Positions 6,069 through 12,634 of a stretch of 12,634 nt of DNA are shown here, one piece after another. The stretch spans positions 1 through 12,634 of the forward strand of contig JBPOIS010000157.1 of the NCBI GenBank assembly GCA_052034295.1, in the 5' to 3' direction. Positions within the stretch are counted from its first letter, which is position 1. Each line of letters opens with the position of its first letter. The notes under the pieces were generated by a model. That model made no database searches, was not told where the DNA came from, and saw nothing but the letters and a program-made list of their open reading frames with translations. Source of the DNA: JBPOIS01 sp052034295. GTDB lineage: Bacteria > Pseudomonadota > Gammaproteobacteria > Pseudomonadales > Moraxellaceae. The position numbers and the translations under genes are program-made.

Positions 6069-7007
6069 ATGGATGAGTTTGCACTGATCCAGGGCTATTT
6101 TGCCCGCCTGACGCCGGATCAGACCGATGGGACCGGGCTGCTGCTCGGGATCGGGGATGATGCGGCCCTGTGTGCACCACCGCCGGGACAGGTGCTGGCC
6201 GTGAGCACCGACACGCTGGTGGCGGGGCGGCATTTTCCGCTGCACACTGACCCCTATGCGGTGGGCTGGAAGGCCATGGCGGTCAATGTGTCCGATCTGG
6301 CCGCCATGGGCGCGCGTCCGGCCTTTGTGTTGCTGGCGCTGTCGCTGCCTGCACCGGATCGAGACTGGCTGGCAGCGTTTTGTGCCGGGGTGCAGGCCCT
6401 GTGTGCCCAGGAAAAAATCCAGCTGATCGGCGGGGACACCACCCGCAGTCCAGTGCTCAGTCTGACGGTGACGGCGCTGGGCTGGGTGCCCGCTGGGCAG
6501 GCGATCACCCGACACGGTGCCCGGCCGGGTGATGTGGTGGTGGTCAGTGGGGCACTGGGCGGTGCGGCGCATGCGCTGCGTCATTCGGGCAGTCCGGCAC
6601 AGGCCCGGCTGGACCTGCCGCAGCCGCGCACTGCCCTGGGGCTGGCCCTGCGCGGGGTGGCCACGGCGATGCTGGATGTCTCGGACGGCTTACTGCAGGA
6701 CTTGCAGCATGTGCTGAGCGCCAGTGGGGCGGGGGCACAGCTGCAGCTGGAACAGATCCCGCTGGATGCTGCGCTGCAGGACCTGCCGATCGCCGAGGCG
6801 CTGGCGCTGGCCTGCACCGGCGGCGATGATTATGAGCTGTGCTTCACCGTGCCGCCGACCGCGCTGGGGGCTGTGCAGGCCCTGAGCCAGTCGCTGGGGC
6901 TGGCGCTGAATGTGATTGGCCGGGTGGAGGCGCAGCCCGGGTTGCGGCTGTTGTGGCACGGACAGCCTTTTGAGATGCAGACACAGGGGTTCAATCATTT
7001 TGGCTGA
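6069..7007 (+). CDS. thiL: Thiamine-monophosphate kinase
   Basis: ThiL phosphorylates thiamine monophosphate to thiamine pyrophosphate using ATP. The protein has 312 residues, normal for the family, and belongs to the PurM-like ATP-binding fold. Motifs in order are GIGDDAA at 27-33, VSTDTLVAGRHF at 45-56, NVSDLAAMGA at 73-82, GGDTTRSP at 121-128, LDVSDGLLQDL near the middle and GGDDYELCFT around 251-260. The aspartates bind Mg2+ and nucleotide in characterised members. The start MDEFALIQGYF at 6069 matches the usual ThiL N-terminus; an in-frame ATG at 6015 lies inside nusB and is rejected. The gene lies 28 bp after nusB and one base before the chosen pgpA start. Confidence 0.96.
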   Translation: MDEFALIQGYFARLTPDQTDGTGLLLGIGDDAALCAPPPGQVLAVSTDTLVAGRHFPLHTDPYAVGWKAMAVNVSDLAAMGARPAFVLLALSLPAPDRDWLAAFCAGVQALCAQEKIQLIGGDTTRSPVLSLTVTALGWVPAGQAITRHGARPGDVVVVSGALGGAAHALRHSGSPAQARLDLPQPRTALGLALRGVATAMLDVSDGLLQDLQHVLSASGAGAQLQLEQIPLDAALQDLPIAEALALACTGGDDYELCFTVPPTALGAVQALSQSLGLALNVIGRVEAQPGLRLLWHGQPFEMQTQGFNHFG

Positions 7008-7008
7008 C

Positions 7009-7563
7009 ATGCTGGACGCAAAGCCCCGCGCACGCTGGACCGTGCTGGATCGGCTGACCTATGCGCTCGGGGTCGGCCTGGGCAGTGGCCTGTCGCCCCG
7101 TGCGCCGGGCACGGCGGGTTCATTGGCGGTGCTGCTGCTGATGCCGCTGTGGCTGCTGCTGGGGCCGGTGTTCAGCCTGCTGGTGATGCTGGCGATGTCC
7201 GTACTGGGCATCTGGGTGTGTGGTCACACGGCCCGGCTGATGGGCGTGCATGACGATGGCCGGATTGTCTGGGATGAATTCTGCGGCCAGTCGCTGGCGC
7301 TGTGGCCAATTGTGCAGTTCTGGTGCAGTCTGGATACGCAGGCTGCATGGCATTTTGCAGGGCTGGCCGATATTGTAGTCGCCTTTTTGAGCTTTAGATT
7401 GTTCGACATCTGGAAGCCCTTTCCGATTGGCTGGCTGGACCGGCAGGTCGATGGCGGACTGGGCATCATGCTGGATGATATTTTGGCAGGGATTTTTGCT
7501 GGCCTGGTGGTGTGGTTTTGGCTGGTTTTTGGCAGAGCAGCCCCGTGGGGGCTGGTGCAGTAA
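7009..7563 (+). CDS. pgpA: Phosphatidylglycerophosphatase A
   Basis: PgpA dephosphorylates phosphatidylglycerol phosphate to phosphatidylglycerol in the inner membrane. The protein has 184 residues with several hydrophobic segments. Family motifs are GLGSGLSPRAPGTAGSL at 23-39, the acidic stretch HDDGRIVWDEF at 81-91, and FRLFDIWKPFPIGWLDR followed by GGLGIMLDD, which holds the conserved metal-binding aspartates. The start is uncertain: ATG at 7009 is one base after the thiL stop, while an in-frame TTG at 7000 has AGGGG about 10 nt upstream and would add three residues. Downstream glmU begins 27 bp later. Some codons late in the gene are less GC-rich than in its neighbours, which is not unusual for membrane proteins. 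Confidence 0.94.
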   Translation: MLDAKPRARWTVLDRLTYALGVGLGSGLSPRAPGTAGSLAVLLLMPLWLLLGPVFSLLVMLAMSVLGIWVCGHTARLMGVHDDGRIVWDEFCGQSLALWPIVQFWCSLDTQAAWHFAGLADIVVAFLSFRLFDIWKPFPIGWLDRQVDGGLGIMLDDILAGIFAGLVVWFWLVFGRAAPWGLVQ

Positions 7564-7590
7564 CAACGACAACATGAGGCATGGGGCTGC

Positions 7591-8958
7591 ATGAGTGGTT
7601 TGAGCGTAGTGATTTTGGCCGCTGGCAAGGGCACCCGGATGAAGTCCCGGTGGCCCAAGGTGTTGCAACCCCTGGCCGGGCAGCCCCTGCTGGGGCATGT
7701 GCTGGCGCGTGCAGCCGCATTGCAGGCCGCACGGACCATCGTGATTTATGGCCATGGCGGCGACGCCGTGCAGGCGGCCTTTGCCGGTCAGTCGATTGAC
7801 TGGGTGGAGCAGGCCGAACAGCTCGGCACCGGCCATGCCGTGCAGATGGCCCTGCCGGTGCTGCCGGCCACTGGCCAGACCCTGATCCTCTACGGCGATG
7901 TGCCGCTGATCAGTGCCGACAGCCTGCGCCGCCTGCAACAGGCCGCGGCATCGGGGCTGGCCATGATCACCCTGCATCTGGATGACCCGACCGGCTATGG
8001 TCGTATCGTGCGCGAGCAGGGGCGCATCGTCGGCATTGTCGAGCAAAAGGATGCCGACGAGGCCCAGAAACGCATCCGCGAAGTCAACACCGGTATCTAC
8101 TGTGTGGACAACGCGCTGCTGCATCGCCTGCTGCCAAGGATCAGCAACCAGAACGCCCAGGGCGAATATTACCTGACCGATCTGGTGGGCCTGTGTGCGG
8201 CCGAATCGATTGCGATCGGCAGCATCGAACCGGCGCAGGATTTTGAGGTTGAAGGCGTCAATGACCGCCTGCAGCTGGCCGCACTGGAGCGCCGCTACCA
8301 GCGCCACCAGGTCGAGCAGCTGATGCGTCAGGGCGTGCACCTGATGGACCCGGACCGTTTTGACCTGCGTGGCACCCTGCAGGTGGGGCAGGACGTGCGC
8401 ATTGACGTGAATGTGATCATTGAGGGGGACTGTGTGCTCGGCGATGGCGTGGTCATCGGTGCACACAGCATCCTGCGCAGCTGCCGCATCGGGGCCGGAA
8501 CCAAAATCCGTCCGTTCAGCTATCTGGACGAATCCACGGTGGGCGAAAACGCCAGCGTTGGCCCGTATGCACGCCTGCGCACCGGCACTGAGCTGGGCGA
8601 TGATGTGCACGTGGGTAATTTTGTCGAAACCAAAAACACCCGCATCGGTGCGGGCAGCAAGGCTGGTCACCTCACCTATCTGGGGGATGCGGTGATTGGC
8701 CGGGACTGTAATATTGGCGCAGGGACCATCACCTGCAACTACGATGGTGCCAACAAGCATCAGACCACGATTGATGACCGGGTGTTCGTCGGCTCCAACA
8801 GCTCGCTGGTGGCCCCGGTGCATCTGCACGACGGCGTCACCACCGGCGCTGGCTCGGTGATCACCAAGCCCGTGCCCGCCGGGGAACTGGCCGTGGGTCG
8901 CGCACGCCAACTGAACCTCGGTCATTACACCCGGCCGGTGAAAACCAACAAGAAGTGA
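7591..8958 (+). CDS. glmU: Bifunctional glucosamine-1-phosphate acetyltransferase / UDP-GlcNAc pyrophosphorylase
   Basis: GlmU acetylates glucosamine-1-phosphate and then uridylylates it to UDP-GlcNAc, the precursor of peptidoglycan and lipopolysaccharide. The protein has 455 residues, normal length. The N-terminal half is the pyrophosphorylase: LAAGKGTRMKSRWPKVLQ at about 9-26, LGTGHAVQ, and LYGDVPLI with the Mg2+-binding aspartate. The C-terminal half is a left-handed beta-helix of hexapeptide repeats with NFVETKNTRIGAGSKAGHLTYL, where the catalytic histidine is about H360, followed by NCNYDGANK-like ITCNYDGANK. Methionine at 7591 starts MSGLSVVILAAG, directly at the first beta strand. It is followed after 10 bp by glmS, the enzyme that makes its upstream substrate. 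Confidence 0.98.
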   Translation: MSGLSVVILAAGKGTRMKSRWPKVLQPLAGQPLLGHVLARAAALQAARTIVIYGHGGDAVQAAFAGQSIDWVEQAEQLGTGHAVQMALPVLPATGQTLILYGDVPLISADSLRRLQQAAASGLAMITLHLDDPTGYGRIVREQGRIVGIVEQKDADEAQKRIREVNTGIYCVDNALLHRLLPRISNQNAQGEYYLTDLVGLCAAESIAIGSIEPAQDFEVEGVNDRLQLAALERRYQRHQVEQLMRQGVHLMDPDRFDLRGTLQVGQDVRIDVNVIIEGDCVLGDGVVIGAHSILRSCRIGAGTKIRPFSYLDESTVGENASVGPYARLRTGTELGDDVHVGNFVETKNTRIGAGSKAGHLTYLGDAVIGRDCNIGAGTITCNYDGANKHQTTIDDRVFVGSNSSLVAPVHLHDGVTTGAGSVITKPVPAGELAVGRARQLNLGHYTRPVKTNKK

Positions 8959-8968
8959 GAGCAACAAC

Positions 8969-10798
<1,830 letters not shown>

Positions 10799-10817
10799 TC
10801 CATTGATCCCCAGAAAG

Positions 10818-10839
10818 ACGGCCTGCGGGCCGTTTTTTT
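10818..10839 (+). terminator. Rho-independent terminator of the rib-nus-thi-pgp-glm cluster
   Basis: ACGGCC-tgcg-GGCCGT (10818-10833) is a perfect 6-bp GC-rich hairpin followed by a run of seven T (10833-10839), 19 bp after the glmS stop. It is the only convincing intrinsic terminator seen between 3953 and this point. Confidence 0.9.
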
Positions 10840-10895
10840 ATGGCGTTGAGGCAGGTGTGTATCCTCCTGCGATCATCAAAACATTCATGGGTGCA

Positions 10896-10969
10896 GGCTG
10901 AGCGGCGTCGAAGTCGGCCCTTCGACTGCACTCGGGGAACAGCCTTGCGTGGGCTGAGCGAAGTCGAAG
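10896..10969. repeat. GGCTGAGCG..GTCGAAG palindromic repeat cluster
   Basis: GGCTGAGCGGCGTCGAAG (10896-10913) and GGCTGAGCGAAGTCGAAG (10952-10969) match at 16 of 18 positions, 56 bp apart in the same orientation. Between them lies an inverted partial copy beginning CTTCGACTGCACTCGG (10920-10935). The first copy and the inverted one form a hairpin: GTCGAAG (10907-10913), a 6-nt loop, and CTTCGAC (10920-10926). Sequences of this TTCGACTTCGCTCAGC type recur between genes in many bacterial genomes; this comes from general knowledge and no search was run. Confidence 0.7.
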
Positions 10970-11006
10970 CCTTTTTGTTCAGGATGCCGGGTTTGGCCTT
11001 CGGCGA

Positions 11007-11032
11007 CCTACTTTTGTTTCGGCAAAAGTAGG
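11007..11032. repeat. Perfect 10-bp-arm inverted repeat
   Basis: CCTACTTTTG (11007-11016), loop TTTCGG (11017-11022) and CAAAAGTAGG (11023-11032) form a perfect hairpin. Similar CTACTTTTG..CAAAAGTAG sequences are familiar as parts of dispersed intergenic repeats in proteobacteria. No T-run of terminator type follows on the plus strand. Confidence 0.75.
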
Positions 11033-11119
11033 CAAAACCATCCGTCCCCGCAAAACTCGCGGGCAGCCGGGCGCTCTTCTGCTGTCGGGTTGGCGCGGCG
11101 GCTGGGCTTTTTGCGGGAG

Positions 11120-11307
11120 CTGAGCTGGCTCGGACCGTTGCGGGGACCTCCCCCGGTAATGGGGTTCGGTTTGGAGCTGAACATCTGTCAAAAGCAAAAG
11201 CGGATTTCGCTGGCTGAGCGGGCTCGGACCATTGCGGGGACTTTTCCCCGTCGTGGATGGTGTGCAGGGGCGAAAGCTGTGAAGAGCAAAGGCAGTGCCT
11301 TTGACGC
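11120..11307. repeat. Degenerate 94-bp tandem duplication
   Basis: A 28-nt block starting CTGAGC at 11120-11147 recurs at 11214-11241 with two mismatches, an offset of 94 bp. Both copies contain GGCTCGGACC and end TTGCGGGGAC. Weaker similarity continues after each block: a C-rich run, then AGCTG and a purine-rich AGCAAA segment. An inverted copy of the 10-mer, GTCCCCGCAA, lies at 11044-11053, again exactly 94 bp before the first direct copy, so each direct copy could pair with it. Confidence 0.7.
11287..11303. repeat. Short hairpin downstream of the AraC-family gene
   Basis: CAAAGGC-agt-GCCTTTG is a perfect 7-bp stem with a 3-nt loop, located 17 bp beyond the stop codon of the minus-strand regulator. 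AGCAAAG and CTTTGCT around it allow an alternative stem. It might end the regulator's transcript, but the following minus-strand bases (CTCTTCAC) are not a strong U-tract. Confidence 0.45.
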
Positions 11308-11319
11308 TTTGCTTTGGGG

Positions 11320-12330
11320 TTAGCGACGCTGCGGCTGGCGCCGCCACGCCAGTGGGGTCTGTCCGGTCCATTGCCGGAACGCGCGCTGAAAGGCGCTTTG
11401 TTCAGAATAGCCCAGCAGCAGGGCGATTTCGGCCAGTGCCAGTGCCGGCTGGGCCAGATAATGCCGGGCCAGCATCAGCCGCACGTCATCGAGCACCTGC
11501 CCAAACGAGCGGCCGCGCTGCTGCAGCTGCCGCTGCAGGCCACGTGCAGAGTAGCCGAGCGCCGCTGCCACATCCTCGAGTCGGGGTGTGCCCAGACCCA
11601 ATTGCTGCAGCAATGCCTGTTGCAGTGCCTGCAACAGTGGGTCGGTGTGCGGCGGCAACTGGGCCAGCAGCAGCTGCGCCTGCTGGTCCAGAATGCGTTG
11701 CAGCGCCGGATCGGGCTGACGCAGCGGCAGGGCCAGCCCCGCAGCGGCCAGCACCACCTGCGTCTGTGGCTGGCCAAAGCACACCGTGCAGCCAAAAAAA
11801 ACCACATACGGCGACAGGTCTGCAGGGGCAGGGTTGATGAAGCTGACCTGGAGCAGTGGCAGCGCAGCCGGGGCCACCAGACGGCGGACCAGCGTCACAA
11901 ACAGGCCGATGGCGGTTTCATCCACCAGCTGTCCGGGCAGCCCGGCATCGTCTCCCCAGCACACCTGCACCTGTTCCGCAGCCTGCACAATACTCAGGCT
12001 GCTGCCGTCATAGGCCAGCCGGTGGTAGCGGCGCAATTGCTCCAGAGCCTCGGCCAGTGTGGCACAGGACAGGCCCAGATAGGCCAGAATGCCGACATGG
12101 GCCGGTTGCACCGAAGCCGCCAGCGCCAGCCCCAGCGCAGGTCTGGGCTGCTGGATGGCCAGCTGGTCCAGGGCGTTTTTCCAGTCCTGCAACGGCAGGC
12201 GTTCATGCGGCAGGTAGTCAGGCAGCGGACACACCAGTTCCTGCTGGCGGCAATAGTCGTGCAGCAGACCAGCCAGCACGGTGGGCACACTGCCGGTCAG
12301 CGGGCTGGCGTCACGCGGGGATCGGGACAT
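11320..12330 (-). CDS. AraC-family transcriptional regulator
   Basis: The protein has 336 residues. The last 100 or so carry the two helix-turn-helix motifs of the AraC/XylS family: LEDVAAALGYSARGLQRQLQ for the first and LALAEIALLLGYSEQSAFQR with FRQWTGQTPLAWR for the second, the family signature. The long N-terminal domain (GLALAASVQPAHVGILAYLG, then TLAEALEQLRRYHRL) matches the arabinose-binding-type domain of AraC regulators such as OruR- and VirF-like proteins. The start was set at ATG 12330-12328 (MSRSPRDA). The open frame extends to 12438, but that extension would run through the operator repeats and is unlikely. The Shine-Dalgarno is weak. The gene is divergent from a fatty acid hydroxylase-like gene, its likely target; the ligand is unknown and may be a lipid. 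Confidence 0.92.
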   Translation of the reverse strand: MSRSPRDASPLTGSVPTVLAGLLHDYCRQQELVCPLPDYLPHERLPLQDWKNALDQLAIQQPRPALGLALAASVQPAHVGILAYLGLSCATLAEALEQLRRYHRLAYDGSSLSIVQAAEQVQVCWGDDAGLPGQLVDETAIGLFVTLVRRLVAPAALPLLQVSFINPAPADLSPYVVFFGCTVCFGQPQTQVVLAAAGLALPLRQPDPALQRILDQQAQLLLAQLPPHTDPLLQALQQALLQQLGLGTPRLEDVAAALGYSARGLQRQLQQRGRSFGQVLDDVRLMLARHYLAQPALALAEIALLLGYSEQSAFQRAFRQWTGQTPLAWRRQPQRR

Positions 12331-12347
12331 GGGGCCGGCCTGTCGTG

Positions 12348-12377
12348 ATTGGTCAATCGAGTATGCAAATTGGTCAA
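12348..12377. promoter_or_regulatory. Putative AraC-type operator: direct repeats 21 bp apart
   Basis: ATTGGTCAA occurs at 12348-12356 and again at 12369-12377, same orientation, exactly 21 bp apart, which is two helical turns. AraC-family proteins typically bind such paired half-sites. A looser similarity (TATGCAA and TGTACAA) continues after each copy. The repeats lie 18-47 bp before the regulator's start and immediately upstream of a TTGTCA -35 candidate (12395-12400) for the plus-strand gene, whose -10 is poor, as in activator-dependent promoters. The repeats are seen; binding is inferred. Confidence 0.6.
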
Positions 12378-12399
12378 GCCATGTACAAGTTTTTTTGTC

Positions 12400-12413
12400 A
12401 TGATCCAGATCAA
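12400..12413. promoter_or_regulatory. FNR/Anr-like palindrome
   Basis: ATGAT-ccag-ATCAA matches 9 of 10 positions of the TTGAT-N4-ATCAA consensus. It lies 30 bp before the start codon of the hydroxylase-like gene and overlaps its probable promoter, so it could link the gene to oxygen supply. A single 9/10 match can arise by chance. Confidence 0.3.
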
Positions 12414-12443
12414 TCCAGTTCTCCGCACACGAGGTCAAACAAC

Positions 12444-12634
12444 ATGATCAAAGGATTTGTGGCCGGTATCCTGTTTGCCAATGCCTTCGAATGGGTGGCG
12501 CACAAATATGTGCTGCACGGCACCCCGCGCAAGGGCCAGCCCCGGTTCAGCCCCAGCCCCAGCAGCATGAACAGCCACTGGACCCACCACCGCATGGTGC
12601 GCAAGACCCAGTATCAGGACGAGTGCTATGAACA
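12444..12634 (+). CDS. Fatty acid hydroxylase / sterol desaturase-like protein (C-terminus cut by window edge)
   Basis: Only the first 63 residues are visible. An N-terminal hydrophobic segment (GFVAGILFANAFEWVA, about 4-19) leads into the first histidine box, H20-K-Y-V-L-H25 (HX4H). A second box, H45-W-T-H48-H49 (HX2HH), follows after a Pro/Ser-rich loop. This spacing is the hallmark of the membrane di-iron hydroxylase/desaturase superfamily, in which the histidines bind the two irons and O2 is used to hydroxylate or desaturate a lipid. The ATG at 12444 has GAGGT 9 nt upstream. The divergent AraC regulator and the operator-like repeats suggest induced expression. The substrate cannot be told from the fragment. 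Confidence 0.82.
   Translation, partial: MIKGFVAGILFANAFEWVAHKYVLHGTPRKGQPRFSPSPSSMNSHWTHHRMVRKTQYQDECYE

Larger units (their letters stand above)
10840..11319. other. Gene-free, repeat-rich intergenic region
   Basis: No credible gene was found in these 480 bp: short open frames on either strand lack ribosome binding sites and recognisable domains. The region is a mosaic of small repeat modules: a GGCTGAGCG/GTCGAAG cluster (10896-10969), a 10-bp-arm hairpin (11007-11032), a degenerate 94-bp tandem duplication (about 11120-11307) and a 7-bp hairpin near the end of the AraC gene. Such modules resemble dispersed, non-coding repeats common in proteobacterial intergenic regions. Confidence 0.7.

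Noticed and set aside
8959..8968. glmS ribozyme
   Set aside because: Only 10 bases separate glmU and glmS, so there is no room for it.
10840..11031. Short plus-strand open frames in the repeat region (also 11090-11323)
   Set aside because: No ribosome binding sites or domains; translations follow the repeat modules, as expected for non-coding repeats.
11044..11241. CRISPR-like array
   Set aside because: Only two direct copies plus one inverted 10-mer, with the intervening sequence itself partly similar between copies; no cas genes.
10800..11319. Tn7-like insertion at glmS
   Set aside because: The terminator at the predicted insertion point is intact and no Tn7-type end repeats or tns genes are seen.
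11314..12348. 344-codon plus-strand frame opposite the AraC-family gene
   Set aside because: Gln/Arg/His-rich translation without domains; the minus strand carries a clear AraC helix-turn-helix signature.

Overview
The window is G+C-rich, densely packed bacterial chromosome made mostly of housekeeping genes. Three points suggest a gammaproteobacterium in or near the Pseudomonadales: serB divergent from a YtjB/AhpA-type membrane gene, a RibB fused to a degenerate GTP-cyclohydrolase-II-like domain, and the order ribB-ribH-nusB-thiL-pgpA. A high-GC Moraxellaceae relative is a guess and not shown by the sequence. No integrase, transposase, CRISPR array, tRNA or rRNA was seen.

Layout. 1-1169 (minus): serB, cut by the window edge. 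1248-2453 (plus): a YtjB/AhpA-like two-helix membrane protein, divergent from serB across a 78-bp promoter region. 2470-3048 (minus): a UPF0016/GDT1-family six-helix transporter, a probable Mn2+ exporter. Its long leader (about 3049-3252) carries what reads as a yybP-ykoY manganese riboswitch followed by a strong hairpin just before the start codon. 3346-3810 (plus): a small DUF1877-like protein, divergent from the leader. 3953-10798 (plus): seven tightly packed genes, ribBX, ribH, nusB, thiL, pgpA, glmU and glmS, with gaps from -4 to +34 bp, closed by an intrinsic terminator at 10818-10839. 10840-11319: a gene-free stretch of dispersed-repeat modules, hairpins and a degenerate 94-bp tandem duplication. 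11320-12330 (minus): an AraC-family regulator. 12444-12634 (plus, cut by the window edge): a fatty acid hydroxylase/sterol desaturase-like protein. The intergenic region between these last two holds 9-bp direct repeats exactly 21 bp apart, as expected for an AraC-family operator, and an FNR/Anr-like palindrome.

How the genes work together. The long operon joins flavin synthesis (ribBX, ribH), transcription antitermination (nusB), thiamine pyrophosphate synthesis (thiL), phosphatidylglycerol synthesis (pgpA) and UDP-GlcNAc synthesis (glmS makes GlcN-6-P, glmU completes the nucleotide sugar). The riboswitch/UPF0016 pair is probably a self-contained manganese efflux unit. The AraC regulator and the desaturase-like gene probably form a regulator/target pair. 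Nothing here is clearly a new system. The most informative non-coding signals are the riboswitch with its putative two-state expression platform, the 21-bp-spaced operator repeats, and the repeat cluster downstream of glmS.
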